A stretch of 59,447 nt of DNA from Hyphomicrobiales bacterium (GCA_021775415.1 JAJFHV010000003.1:1-59447); one strand, 5' to 3'. Counted from the stretch's first letter, positions 29,883 through 38,677 are shown. The notes: generated by a model not told the origin, from the sequence alone. Numbers and translations: made by a program.

Positions 29883-30722
29883 CTAGTTTGGTACGATCCC
29901 TTCAGCACAACACGCCGAGTACCACAAAGCAGCAGAGGAATCCGTCTTCCATTGCTGAAGCCCCTCTATGCCAGCGGCGAAAGATTCTTCGTCCAGAAGT
30001 TCTCCAGACAACATTGCGTCTTTGGCTCCCTCAAGAGCCCCAATCAGATTGTCAGCGATAGCCTGAAATCTTTCATTTCCTGCGCACCCCCCAAAGAACA
30101 CGCAATTGTTGCGAATAGAGCTTAGTCCAGCTTCTCGGAGCAACGAGACGAGGCGACGCCCAACGTACGGATCATTGCCAAGCTTTTCATAGGAACTTAC
30201 ATACGCCTGCCAAAGGGCATGGAAACCTGAGGGTTCGGGCCACGGACGAAAGTCACCATGATCATCATCACAGACAAAAACTCTTCCGCCAGGACGAACC
30301 GAACGAACCATCTGTGCAATGACCAACGCTGGGTTGGGAACATGCTCCAGAAGAAACCGAGCATGCGCAACGTCGAACGTTCCCCATTCTGCCCCACTCA
30401 ACGGGAGCTCTAGCGCATCACCTTTGCGAAACTCCACAAGCTTCGACTCCTTTGAGCTTTCGGCGAGTGTTTTCGCTTGCAAAATTTGATGTCGATCTCG
30501 CTCAATTCCGACCACATGTCCCTTGCTGCCCACTGTCCGTGCAATTAGACGGGTAAACTGACCAAGTCCGCTGCCAAGGTCCAAGACATTCTCTCCTGGT
30601 TGGAGATTAAGCTCTCTCAAGCAAGACGCATTCAAGATGTCATTAAGTAAGGACAACCGGTGTTGTTCCTCCGGCGAACTACCATGAATATACTCAGATA
30701 ACTCTGACATATCGTTATTCAT
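29883..30722 (-). CDS. Class I SAM-dependent methyltransferase
   Basis: This is a 279-residue protein with a Rossmann-type methyltransferase domain. Motif I is ENVLDLGSGLGQFTRLIA (about 44-61), the acidic end of strand 2 is GIERD, and later motifs are FDVAHARFLLEHVPNP and VRPGGRVFVCDDD. The C-terminal 90 residues may bind substrate and are rich in Cys, Phe and Trp. GGAG lies 11 bases before the ATG. The substrate is unknown; the wording is closest to UbiE/ArsM-like small-molecule methyltransferases. It is flanked on both sides by gene-poor stretches, so it could be an inserted gene. Nothing else supports transfer. Confidence 0.85.
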   Translation of the reverse strand: MNNDMSELSEYIHGSSPEEQHRLSLLNDILNASCLRELNLQPGENVLDLGSGLGQFTRLIARTVGSKGHVVGIERDRHQILQAKTLAESSKESKLVEFRKGDALELPLSGAEWGTFDVAHARFLLEHVPNPALVIAQMVRSVRPGGRVFVCDDDHGDFRPWPEPSGFHALWQAYVSSYEKLGNDPYVGRRLVSLLREAGLSSIRNNCVFFGGCAGNERFQAIADNLIGALEGAKDAMLSGELLDEESFAAGIEGLQQWKTDSSAALWYSACCAEGIVPN

Positions 30723-31150
30723 AAGTTTCTTTCTCCGGCATAATTGATCGATGGCGAGTGCCCAACTTGGATAATCTCCGCCGAATCAAGCATTATCTGC
30801 ACATCCCGACAGTCTTGTCCAAACGCGAAATACAATCAAATCTCGACCGAATGTCTAGAACAATACATCACCAACGGCAGCTTCGTCCGCTTAGCTGTCA
30901 TTGCAAAGTTATTTGACAGTTGCATCAGATCAGCACTGGAAAGTAGATGCAGATACCAACAGTTACTTAGCAGATGTAAATTCAGCTTAATTCTTAACCC
31001 CAACTCCGGTTACACCCTACTTCCCGTTGACTTTCGCTACCGATTCCCGTATCGCAGGCCCAGATTTGCTGCGTTATGTGCGGCAACTGGGCGACTGGCC
31101 GGAGCCCTCAAATAAAAACCGGCAAATTACACTGAAAGCACTACACCTAT
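30723..31150. other. Intergenic region between methyltransferase and DEAD-box helicase
   Basis: This 428-base gap lies between divergent genes. A 123-codon open frame at 30744-31115 has no ribosome site and its translation looks random, so I do not call it a gene. I see no tRNA, terminator or clear palindrome. The last 100 bases should hold the helicase promoter. Cold-inducible helicases often have long leaders, but none can be shown here. Confidence 0.45.
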
Positions 31151-32560
31151 ATGAGTTTCGAAAATCTCGGACTAAGTCCGAAAGTCCTGGCGGCGGTTGA
31201 AACCTCCGGTTACACCGAACCCACCCCAATTCAGGCGCAAGCCATCCCACATGTGATGCAGCGCCGTGACGTTCTAGGCATTGCCCAGACCGGCACCGGC
31301 AAGACTGCCTCTTTCACCCTTCCCATGTTGTCGCTACTGGAAAAAGGACGCGCGCGCGCGCGTATGCCGCGTACATTGATCCTGGAACCCACTCGCGAAC
31401 TGGCAGCTCAGGTTGAAGAAAACCTCAACCGTTACAGCCAGAACCACAAACTGACCGTTGCCCTGTTGATTGGTGGCGTTTCATTTGAAGATCAATTCCG
31501 CAAACTGGATCGCGGCGCGGATATCCTGATTGCCACACCCGGCCGACTGCTCGACTGTTTTGAGCGCGGCAAAATCCTGATGAACGGCGTTGAGGTACTG
31601 GTAATCGATGAAGCCGACCGCATGCTCGACATGGGGTTTATTCCCGATATTGAACGCATCTGTAAGATGGTGCCGTTTACCCGCCAGACCCTGTTCTTTT
31701 CAGCCACCATGCCACCAGAAATTGAGCGGTTGGCAGGGCAGTTTTTACAAAATCCGGTGCAGGTTTCAGTTTCTGCCGCCGCCTCCACCTCGGAAACGAT
31801 TACCCAACATGCGGTCGCGTCATCCCATGAGGATTTTGAAAAACGGGCTACCTTGCGCAAACTGATCGACAATTCAGAAAACCTCACTAACGCAATCATC
31901 TTCTGTAATCGCAAGCGTGATGTTGCAACTGTATTCAAGTCCCTCGACAAGCACGGTTATTCGTGTGGCGCATTGCATGGCGACATGGATCAGCGAAGCC
32001 GCACAACGATGCTGAACAGTTTCCGCGAAAACAAGATTACGCTTCTGGTAGCAAGCGACGTAGCAGCGCGCGGGCTCGATATTCCGAATGTGAGTCACAT
32101 TTTCAACTACGATGTGTCGGTCAACGCGGAAGACTATGTGCACCGCATCGGGCGCACCGGACGGGCGGGCCGTGAAGGCACTGCCTACATGATTGTCACC
32201 CCCCTGGATCAAAAAGGTTTTGACGCAATTGAGAAGCTGATCAAACTCAAGATCAATTGGCTAGAAGACAGTGTTGAATGGGATGCAAAGGCTGGACGAC
32301 GCGGCCGCGGCAAGCCTGCCGCCAAATCCAGCGCAAAACCGGCTGCAAGATCCCGTTCAAAACCCGATTCTACTCCAAAGCCTGTTTCTGAGACAAAAGC
32401 TCCCAAAGAACCTAATGAATCGGCTAAACCCAGTCGCGGTGCCAAGCCTGATCGGGAGCGTAACAAGCCGCATAAAGACGAGCATCACAAAAATGTTGTT
32501 CAAAGCGACAAGGAACACGCCTTCGGTGGCGAGGAACATATTCCAGCGTTCTTGCGCTAG
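31151..32560 (+). CDS. DEAD-box ATP-dependent RNA helicase, RhlE-like
   Basis: This is a 469-residue helicase. The Q motif (GYTEPTPIQAQAIP), motif I (AQTGTGKT), Ia (PTRELA), motif II (VIDEADRML), motif III (SAT), and the C-terminal motifs DVAARGLDI and HRIGRTGRAGR are all present in order within residues 1-370. A 100-residue Lys/Arg/Ser/Pro-rich tail follows, typical of RhlE-type proteins, and probably binds RNA. The likely role is unwinding structured RNA in ribosome assembly or cold adaptation. The ribosome site is weak (GAAAG). It is transcribed alone, toward the TfoX-like gene. Confidence 0.93.
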   Translation: MSFENLGLSPKVLAAVETSGYTEPTPIQAQAIPHVMQRRDVLGIAQTGTGKTASFTLPMLSLLEKGRARARMPRTLILEPTRELAAQVEENLNRYSQNHKLTVALLIGGVSFEDQFRKLDRGADILIATPGRLLDCFERGKILMNGVEVLVIDEADRMLDMGFIPDIERICKMVPFTRQTLFFSATMPPEIERLAGQFLQNPVQVSVSAAASTSETITQHAVASSHEDFEKRATLRKLIDNSENLTNAIIFCNRKRDVATVFKSLDKHGYSCGALHGDMDQRSRTTMLNSFRENKITLLVASDVAARGLDIPNVSHIFNYDVSVNAEDYVHRIGRTGRAGREGTAYMIVTPLDQKGFDAIEKLIKLKINWLEDSVEWDAKAGRRGRGKPAAKSSAKPAARSRSKPDSTPKPVSETKAPKEPNESAKPSRGAKPDRERNKPHKDEHHKNVVQSDKEHAFGGEEHIPAFLR

Positions 32561-32561
32561 A

Positions 32562-32927
32562 TTACTGTTTTAGTTTGCGCTTGGCGGGTGGCTTTTTCAT
32601 GTCAGCTCGCACCGCCACTTCAAACGCCTTTAACGACCAGTCCTTGAGCTCGTCCGGATCCTCCAGCAAGCGCTCGGGCACATACCAATAGCCCATTTTC
32701 ACTGGCTTGCCCTTGCCGTCATAGGCCCATTGCTCAAGCCCTTCATTGATATAGTCCTGCTCGGTCTCACCATCTGCCTTAAGGCAAACGCGGCCGTCTG
32801 CCACCAGTCCGAACATCAGGCCATGACGGAATATCCCGAGCCCACCAAACATCCGACGTATCGTTACCGAACCAACTGGTTCGAATGCCTCTTGCAGGAA
32901 GCTTTGAAACTCACTGTCCGCTGCCAT
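32562..32927 (-). CDS. TfoX N-terminal domain protein
   Basis: This 121-residue protein is almost entirely a TfoX/Sxy N-terminal domain: VTIRRMFGGLGIFRHGLMFGL, then DGRVCLK and MGYWYVPERLLEDP. A longer open frame upstream (to 33194) is antisense-like noise inside the VOC gene, so I start at MAADSEF. GGTAGGTCAG precedes the ATG, 5 bases after the VOC stop. The two genes are probably co-transcribed. TfoX regulates competence in gammaproteobacteria, but stand-alone N-terminal domains in alphaproteobacteria have no known role. It ends 1 base from the convergent helicase stop. Confidence 0.87.
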   Translation of the reverse strand: MAADSEFQSFLQEAFEPVGSVTIRRMFGGLGIFRHGLMFGLVADGRVCLKADGETEQDYINEGLEQWAYDGKGKPVKMGYWYVPERLLEDPDELKDWSLKAFEVAVRADMKKPPAKRKLKQ

Positions 32928-32932
32928 CTGAC

Positions 32933-33358
32933 CTACCCTTCGACTGTGTTTGCAGCCAGTTCCTGATCCCAGAACATCGCTTCGATCTTGTGACCATCCA
33001 GATCCCGAACAAAACAACCATAGTAGGGTGCACCGTAATGTGGGCGCGGTCCCGGTTCTCCTTCCGGTGTGGCACCGGCCGCAAGTGCTTCCTCCCAAAA
33101 TGCGCCAACGGCCTTTCGTGAGGGGGCAAGAAAGGCGAAATGCACACCGTTTGCTGTTTCTGCTGGCGCACCATTGTCTGTGGTTTGAACCCAAAATTCC
33201 GGGAATTCACGACCATAGGCGACTGCCTCGGGAACCGGTTCGTAGACGCGCTTTGCACCAATCGTTGGCATTACCTGGTCATAAAACGCGGTCGCCGCTT
33301 CAAAGTTGTTTGTGCCGATAGAGACATGGGACATGATGCTAGGGGTTCCATTGGGCAT
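32933..33358 (-). CDS. VOC family (glyoxalase/dioxygenase-fold) protein
   Basis: This is a 141-residue protein preceded by AGGAGG at 8 bases. The vicinal-oxygen-chelate fold shows as the opening IMSHVSIGTNNFEAATAFYD, a central GVHFAFLAPSR, and the ending YYGCFVRDLDGHKIEAMFW, where His and Glu are at metal-ligand positions. The family covers glyoxalases, fosfomycin or bleomycin resistance proteins and dioxygenases. This short form is common in alphaproteobacteria without assigned substrate. It is in an operon with the TfoX-like gene. Confidence 0.85.
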   Translation of the reverse strand: MPNGTPSIMSHVSIGTNNFEAATAFYDQVMPTIGAKRVYEPVPEAVAYGREFPEFWVQTTDNGAPAETANGVHFAFLAPSRKAVGAFWEEALAAGATPEGEPGPRPHYGAPYYGCFVRDLDGHKIEAMFWDQELAANTVEG

Positions 33359-33494
33359 CGCACTTTCCTCCTGAACATTAGCCTGACATCAGTCTATCAC
33401 AATATTGTGGCAACCATTACCTTGGAGGGGATTGTGTAAGTTCGAAAAATCATCAAGGATTGCCGCTTCCGCAAACAGTAAATCTGGACAAATC

Positions 33495-34268
33495 ATGAGC
33501 GACCAAAACACCAAAGCAAATGAATTTCACGCCCTGCATGTCAAGAACGACCCTGTCATCCTGTACAATGTCTGGGATGCTGGAAGTGCCAAAGCTGTTG
33601 CCAGTGCCGGTGCAAAGGCAATTGCTACGGGCAGTTGGCCAGTGGCTGCGGCAAGCGGTTTTGATGATGGTGAAAACCTGCCGATGGAATTCGCACTGGA
33701 TAACGTGCGCAGAATTATTGACTCGGTTGATCTGCCTGTCTCACTGGACTTCGAAGGGGGGTATGCAGTCGATCCGGATGGCGTTCAGGCAAATGTCGAA
33801 AAGGCTATTGGCGCAGGCATTGTCGGAATTAATTTTGAGGACCAGATAGTTGGTGGTTCTGGATTTCACCCAATCGACGAGCAAACAAAACGCGTAGCGG
33901 CCACCCGCAAGGCTGCAGAGACATCCGGCGTAAACCTTTTCATCAATGCACGAACCGATCTGTTTTTGAAATCAAAGCCGGAAGATCACAACGCAGCAAT
34001 GCTGAACGAGGCAGTTGAACGCGCGAAAGCTTATGAAGGTGCTGGGGCGAACGGCTTTTTTGCCCCTGCGCTGATTGATGAATCGATGATTGAAACCCTG
34101 TGCAAGGCGGTTAATCTGCCGGTGAATATTATTGCGATACCCGGAGCACCCGCCAATGCCAGACTTGCAGAACTTGGCGTTGGTCGCATCAGCTATGGGC
34201 CGGTTCCCTATCGAAAAATGATCGCCACTTTGGAAGATGCAGCGCGTGCGGTATTCGATGGTGCATAA
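33495..34268 (+). CDS. Isocitrate lyase/PEP mutase family protein
   Basis: This is a 257-residue TIM-barrel enzyme of the ICL/PEPM superfamily. The recognisable parts are YNVWDAGSAKAVASAGAKAI, VSLDFEGGYA (Mg site acids), GINFEDQIVG and FINARTDLFL. The KKCGH motif of isocitrate lyases is absent. It fits the short branch that includes oxaloacetate hydrolase, carboxyphosphonoenolpyruvate mutase and many uncharacterised members. The ATG at 33495 is supported by GGA at 8 bases and by where similarity begins. The product probably acts on a 2- or 3-carbon oxoacid. It stands alone, converging on tenA. Confidence 0.85.
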   Translation: MSDQNTKANEFHALHVKNDPVILYNVWDAGSAKAVASAGAKAIATGSWPVAAASGFDDGENLPMEFALDNVRRIIDSVDLPVSLDFEGGYAVDPDGVQANVEKAIGAGIVGINFEDQIVGGSGFHPIDEQTKRVAATRKAAETSGVNLFINARTDLFLKSKPEDHNAAMLNEAVERAKAYEGAGANGFFAPALIDESMIETLCKAVNLPVNIIAIPGAPANARLAELGVGRISYGPVPYRKMIATLEDAARAVFDGA

Positions 34269-34274
34269 TCCGCG

Positions 34275-34952
34275 CTAGTCGGCGATATCAATCCCCATCT
34301 GCCAGAAGTCCGCTTCAAGTCGGGTTGCCTGTCGGAAGAGCTCAAGCAGTCGCGGATAACGCGCATCTGTCAAACTCGATTCGGCCAATGTGTCGAGCAA
34401 TGCCTTCGTGTTCTCAGCCAGTTCCTGATATCCTGGGTTGGCATATTCAGCGATCCAGACCTTGTAAGGATTATCAATAGACAGGCCGTTCGGTAATTTT
34501 GACAAGCGAGCACCAATTTCCGCGTAGCCAATCATGCAGGGCGATAGGGCCGTAAACAGATCAAGCAGATCACCCGCCTGCCCCGCTTCAAGAACATAGC
34601 GGGTGTAGGCAAGCGTGGCCCTTGCCTCTGGTGTCTTTTCAACATCGTCTGGTGAAAGCCCCCAATCTGCACATAGCTTCAAATGCAACTGCATTTCCTC
34701 GTCGAGAATTGCCTTCAATCCATCAAGACAATGTCGCATCAATGTGAGAGATGGCGCCTTGTACACCGCAAGCGCATAGGCACGGGCAAACTGGATCAGG
34801 AACAAATAATCCTGCACCAAATAATGCTGGAAAGAGGGCTTTGCCAAGGTGCCATCACCCATCCCTTCCACAAAGGGATGCAGGCAATAGGCGTTCCAGT
34901 CTTCGGCACAATCTGCTTTAAGGCGGTCAAACAGAGTAAATGATGCGGACAA
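34275..34952 (-). CDS. tenA: Aminopyrimidine aminohydrolase / TenA family protein
   Basis: This is a 225-residue all-helical TenA protein. The nucleophilic Cys139 lies in LSPCMIGYAEIG, Asp48 in LVQDYLFL binds the pyrimidine amine, and the near-terminal Glu is in EADFWQMG. The enzyme hydrolyses the amino group of 4-amino-5-aminomethyl-2-methylpyrimidine in thiamine salvage. The start is a TTG with GGGA about 10 bases upstream; there is no suitable ATG. I looked for a TPP riboswitch upstream and did not find one. No other thi gene is adjacent. Confidence 0.9.
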   Translation of the reverse strand: MSASFTLFDRLKADCAEDWNAYCLHPFVEGMGDGTLAKPSFQHYLVQDYLFLIQFARAYALAVYKAPSLTLMRHCLDGLKAILDEEMQLHLKLCADWGLSPDDVEKTPEARATLAYTRYVLEAGQAGDLLDLFTALSPCMIGYAEIGARLSKLPNGLSIDNPYKVWIAEYANPGYQELAENTKALLDTLAESSLTDARYPRLLELFRQATRLEADFWQMGIDIAD

Positions 34953-35307
34953 TTACGCAGGTCCCTTTTTGTAGATTTGAAGTGATGCTCAATGTTCATG
35001 TAATGCATAATTTTTATGCTTCAAATACATTGGATATACACCCCACAATGATTTATTCATGAGACAATCGTGAACTTTAATCCATGTACATCCAGGGTGT
35101 CGAATTTGTCCACCAAACAAAAATATGCCGGTCTTTATATAAAACCCGAATACGGCTATAAAGATAAGCGGGCAAGATAAAACCAAGGGGCTGGAATTAT
35201 CGAATTTTCTGTTATTTGTATGCATAAATCTGCATGGATCTCTCCAGTGATGTGCTTCACTTGCGTTGCTGAAACCGCTACCAGCCCATGGAACGGTTGA
35301 GATTTGC
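34953..35307. other. Intergenic region between tenA and PilZ gene
   Basis: This 355-base gap between divergent genes is A+T-rich. It contains small imperfect palindromes around 35005-35030 and 35218-35240 but no convincing operator, riboswitch or RNA gene. Both promoters must lie here. Confidence 0.45.
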
Positions 35308-35730
35308 ATGGAAAAAAGAAGCATCGAAAGACGTCGTATACTAAAACGCGCACGCGTCTCATACGGCAATGGTGCAATTTCTGTTGATTGTGTAATGAGG
35401 AATATCTCGGAAACCGGTGCATTGATTAATGTTAATGACGGACTGCTGATTCCGGATCAATTCACACTCCATAATGAATTGGATGGTTACAAGGTAGACT
35501 GCGAAGTAGTCAGGCGATTTGGCAATTCTGTCGGAGTCCGCTTCGTTGGAGAAAAGACACCGATCAAATCCACAAGAGTGCAAACGATCAATATGCTCGG
35601 GGATGCAAATCAGGTTCATGCACGAGAAAACAGCGAGATAAATGACCCGCGATCTACTCCCACCGACAACCCACCATCAGTCGTACCACGCGCCAGACAA
35701 AAACCGGTGTTTGGAAAGAGGGGTCGGTGA
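35308..35730 (+). CDS. PilZ-domain protein
   Basis: This is a 140-residue protein started at MEKRSIERRR, where PilZ similarity begins. The RxxxR-type motif (ERRRILKRARV) and the second motif, MRNISETGALI, are the two cyclic-di-GMP contact segments of PilZ domains; Gly of SETG is kept. The domain ends near residue 95. A polar tail rich in Asn, Pro and Arg follows. It probably binds c-di-GMP and links it to motility or polysaccharide. Its last 115 bases are also covered by the antisense extension of the convergent SHMT-like gene. Confidence 0.82.
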   Translation: MEKRSIERRRILKRARVSYGNGAISVDCVMRNISETGALINVNDGLLIPDQFTLHNELDGYKVDCEVVRRFGNSVGVRFVGEKTPIKSTRVQTINMLGDANQVHARENSEINDPRSTPTDNPPSVVPRARQKPVFGKRGR

Positions 35731-37049
35731 TGGCAAACGAAATGCACCTGGTTGAATTGCGCCCGCATATCCCCAACCTCTTTCGCCACTGACGCGGGAT
35801 CGTTCGTGGTGAGCGCTCTTGAAATCAAGCCTGCGAGCGCCTTTGTGTGCGTCTCGTTAATACCCCATCGAACAAGTTCTGGTGTACCAATTCGAAGGCC
35901 ATTCATATCACCTTCCACTTCATCAATTGGCAAACCAATCCCGCAAGCCAGAAAGCCGGACTTGCGAAGTGTCTTTGCGGCGGCTTGTCCACCGCCGAAT
36001 GAGGCGGCTTCAACAGCGAATTGGTGAGAATTTGTAAAGCCCGACTGTTTTGCAAATACCGGGATATTCAGCGCATCAAGTTCACCCGCAAGCGATTTGG
36101 AAACATCCACCATTGCCTTGGCATAGGCTGCACCGTGGGATTTCCAGTCCAGCATCGTGAGGGCAAGACTGGCTGATTTCGCCGCGTCGAAATTTGCCGT
36201 CATGCCAGGAAAAGCAATTGCATCCAGCCGTTCCGCAATATCCGCATCGATTGTGACGATTAATCCGCCCGCAGGGCCCGCAAGACTTTTGTAGGTACTC
36301 ATGGTCATCAGATGAGCACCCTCATCCAACGGATTTGGCCAGGCACCACCGGCAATAATACCGCATTGGTGGGCCGCATCAAAAAGAACCTTTGCGCCAA
36401 TCTCATCAGCAATTTCGCGAACTTCTTTAACCGGATGGGGAAACAGATTGAGACTGCCCCCGACGGTGATGAGTTTCGGTTTTACCTCACGCGCCATCAC
36501 TCCCAGGGCATCCACATCGATGGTGTACCCATCTGCGTTTACCGGTGCTTCGTGAATTTGCAATCCGTACAACCCGGCACAACCGGCATTGTGATGCGTG
36601 ACATGACCACCGATTGAAGCCGGTGGCACAATGATGTGGTCTCCAGGTTTGCAAATTGCCATGAACCCGTACAGGTTCGACAGCGCACCGGACGCTACAC
36701 GGATTTCCGCATATTGGGCATTGAAAACTTCCGCACAAAGTTCAGCGCAAATGACTTCGATTTCTTCGATTGCCTCCAGACCCATTTCATACTTGTCACC
36801 GGGATAGCCAAGCGAGGGACGCGACCCCAGTCCGGCTGAAAGAACCGCCTCGGCTTTTGGGTTCATGACATTGGTGGCCGGGTTTAGATTAAAGCAGTCC
36901 CGCTCGTGAATCTCTCGGTTGCGGTCAATCAGGAAATCAATTCGCGTTGAAATCGCAGGAGCATCAGAATTGCAGGTGTTTTCAGCCAGGTTCTGAATGT
37001 AGCTCTCGCAGTTCTCCGGAACCCAGGCACGTTTTTTCAAGGCTGTCAT
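35616..37049 (-). CDS. Serine hydroxymethyltransferase-family PLP enzyme (paralogue)
   Basis: This is a 477-residue fold-type I PLP protein with the SHMT scaffold: RPSLGYPGDKYEMG, the His-rich GGHVTHH, the Asp of FDAAHQCGII, and PLP Lys in MSTYKSLAGPAGG, where normal GlyA has THKTLRGPRGG. The end of the family match is GLRIGTPELVRWG plus about 45 residues. A tail of about 38 residues beyond FNQVHFV has no family look and lies antisense to the PilZ gene. I chose the ATG at 37049, which has TTGGAG upstream; one at 37076 has none. A divergent LysR gene suggests inducible catabolism. Possible substrates are alpha-methylserine or another beta-hydroxy amino acid. Housekeeping GlyA is unlikely. Confidence 0.8.
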   Translation of the reverse strand: MTALKKRAWVPENCESYIQNLAENTCNSDAPAISTRIDFLIDRNREIHERDCFNLNPATNVMNPKAEAVLSAGLGSRPSLGYPGDKYEMGLEAIEEIEVICAELCAEVFNAQYAEIRVASGALSNLYGFMAICKPGDHIIVPPASIGGHVTHHNAGCAGLYGLQIHEAPVNADGYTIDVDALGVMAREVKPKLITVGGSLNLFPHPVKEVREIADEIGAKVLFDAAHQCGIIAGGAWPNPLDEGAHLMTMSTYKSLAGPAGGLIVTIDADIAERLDAIAFPGMTANFDAAKSASLALTMLDWKSHGAAYAKAMVDVSKSLAGELDALNIPVFAKQSGFTNSHQFAVEAASFGGGQAAAKTLRKSGFLACGIGLPIDEVEGDMNGLRIGTPELVRWGINETHTKALAGLISRALTTNDPASVAKEVGDMRAQFNQVHFVCHHRPLFPNTGFCLARGTTDGGLSVGVDRGSFISLFSRA

Positions 37050-37119
37050 TTCTCGCACTCCAAGTGTTGGAGTCATAAAACAGGATGGGTTGCGGTTCGC
37101 AAACCATATTTGCTATTAA

Positions 37120-37144
37120 TTACCCGTAGAAAATCTATGGGTAA
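37120..37144. promoter_or_regulatory. Inverted repeat, probable LysR-type operator
   Basis: TTACCCGTAGA and TCTATGGGTAA are inverted with one mismatch and a 3-base spacer. The site ends 4 bases before the LysR start codon and about 70 bases from the SHMT-like start. This is where a LysR regulator normally binds to control itself and the divergent gene. Confidence 0.65.
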
Positions 37145-37147
37145 GAG

Positions 37148-38038
37148 ATGTCAATATCACCACCACGACCAAGGATGCCGGCTCTTAATGCGCTGCGAGC
37201 TTTTGAAGCAGCGGCGCGGCACAGAAGTTTTTCCGCAGCTGCAGAGGAACTCAACGTCACCGCCGGTGCAATAGCGCAGCACGTAAAATCCCTGGAGGCA
37301 TGGACCGGTGAAAAGCTGTTTAAGCGCAACCCCCAGGGTATTGAGCTTACTGCTCTTGGTGTGGGAGTTTTGGCTGACTTTACCACAGCCTTCGACAGGC
37401 TGGGGGATGCGGTGCGCAGTCTTCGATCAAACGCAACCCCCCGCGACGTGCGGATCGCAGCGCTGCCAAGTATCGCACAGCTATGGGTGTCACCACGACT
37501 TCCTGAAATTCGCGATGCAATGCCTGAAATATCGATTTCGGTCACCGCATTGGAGCAACCGCCCAATATGACACGCGAGCCTTTTGACCTGGCTGTCTTT
37601 TATGAGGATCTTTCCCCGGCAAACAATTCAATTGTGATAGGTGAAGATAACATATTCCCGGTGTGTTGCCCGGCTGTCGCACAACGGCTACACACGCCTG
37701 CAGATCTCGCGAATGAAGTTTTTCTGCACGACACCACCTGGAAAGACGATTGGGACATCTGGTTTTCCGAAGTTTGCGCCGGGGAGAACCTCAACAAAAG
37801 CGGCCCGGAGTTTTCACTGTACGCACTTGCTCTGGAGGAATGCAAAAACGGCGCTGGTATCATGATCGGGCATGAACATCTGGTTCGCTCGCAGCTGGAA
37901 TCTGGAGCACTTGTCCAGTTATTTGATAAAAAAATCCCCTTGAAGCGGAATTTGGCAATCAGGACTGCAAATCCTGTTGTCTCGGGCTCATTGACTGAAA
38001 ATGTTGTGAATCGGTTGTTGGCTTCCCCGAAGGGCTGA
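37148..38038 (+). CDS. LysR-family transcriptional regulator (GcvA-like)
   Basis: This is a 296-residue regulator. The winged helix-turn-helix occupies residues 8-68, with LNALRAFEAAARHRSFSAAA and GAIAQHVKSLEAW, followed by LFKRNPQGIELTALG. The wording is that of the GcvA subgroup. The C-terminal half is the periplasmic-binding-like effector domain. The gene is divergent from the SHMT paralogue and an inverted repeat lies at its start. By position it should control that enzyme in response to its substrate. GcvA itself regulates glycine cleavage, which agrees with an amino-acid C1 theme. Confidence 0.9.
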   Translation: MSISPPRPRMPALNALRAFEAAARHRSFSAAAEELNVTAGAIAQHVKSLEAWTGEKLFKRNPQGIELTALGVGVLADFTTAFDRLGDAVRSLRSNATPRDVRIAALPSIAQLWVSPRLPEIRDAMPEISISVTALEQPPNMTREPFDLAVFYEDLSPANNSIVIGEDNIFPVCCPAVAQRLHTPADLANEVFLHDTTWKDDWDIWFSEVCAGENLNKSGPEFSLYALALEECKNGAGIMIGHEHLVRSQLESGALVQLFDKKIPLKRNLAIRTANPVVSGSLTENVVNRLLASPKG

Positions 38039-38071
38039 CGGGCAAAGCTTGCTTTACAGCCGGGGGGCCGC

Positions 38072-38677
38072 TCATCCCAGTCTTTGGATTTGAACCGGTT
38101 TTGATCGTTTATCCGGACCATTGGTCAACGCAAGGTCCATCGGGCAGGCAGATAAAACAATCAAAACGGATTGATCTGCTCTCAATGTGATCGACTGTCC
38201 GGCCTGAACAACCGGTGCCTCAATATTCAATGCACCATCTTTATCAATTTCCACCCGTTCAAATATGTTGAATGGGCTGGGGACTTCATGCAGATGACAT
38301 CCGGCGTCTTTCATTGCATCGGTTAGATTGTCCACGCAGTTCTTGTGAAATCCCTCATGCCCCAGCAACGCATAACGTTGCTGATCGCACGCAGACAGCA
38401 ACATGTCGTGGATGCCCGGAGAAGTATCTTCGATAACCGTGAGTATTGGATTTCGCCGATTGGAGTAAAGCGTGTCACCCACCGCAGGAATCAGCTTTTG
38501 TAAGCACGAGCGCGTATGTTCGGTTGAAAGGAATTCTGAAGGGTCAGCTTGCCCAAAAGCCCAAAGGTCAACAACCTGCGAACCCTCAATGTTGATGATC
38601 CGAATATGCTCTCCGGAGGAAAGTCTGATACTGCCCTTGCCCGCACCTTCAATGGTGAATTGCTCAACTACCTTCAT
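38072..38677 (-). CDS. DUF1989 (urea carboxylase-associated) family protein
   Basis: This 201-residue protein is of the DUF1989 type, recognised by GSQVVDLWAF, HTRSC, DMLLSACD, and CHLHEVPSPFNIFERVEI with a likely metal-binding Cys/His set. Relatives sit beside urea carboxylase and act as carboxyguanidine or related deiminases, or have no known role. Here its ATG overlaps the stop of the SufA-like gene by 4 bases (ATGA), so it is translationally coupled to the iron-sulfur operon as its last gene. No urea or guanidine genes are near. The link to Fe-S assembly is inferred from position only. Confidence 0.83.
   Translation of the reverse strand: MKVVEQFTIEGAGKGSIRLSSGEHIRIINIEGSQVVDLWAFGQADPSEFLSTEHTRSCLQKLIPAVGDTLYSNRRNPILTVIEDTSPGIHDMLLSACDQQRYALLGHEGFHKNCVDNLTDAMKDAGCHLHEVPSPFNIFERVEIDKDGALNIEAPVVQAGQSITLRADQSVLIVLSACPMDLALTNGPDKRSKPVQIQRLG

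Noticed and set aside
30744-31115. 123-codon open frame upstream of the DEAD-box helicase
   Set aside because: No ribosome site, no motif, composition like non-coding DNA.
32928-33194. Long N-terminal extension of the TfoX-like frame
   Set aside because: It runs in another frame through the VOC gene; similarity starts at MAADSEF after the VOC stop.
34953-35307. TPP riboswitch upstream of tenA
   Set aside because: The conserved CTGAGA and ACCTGA-type blocks were not found in order on the minus strand.
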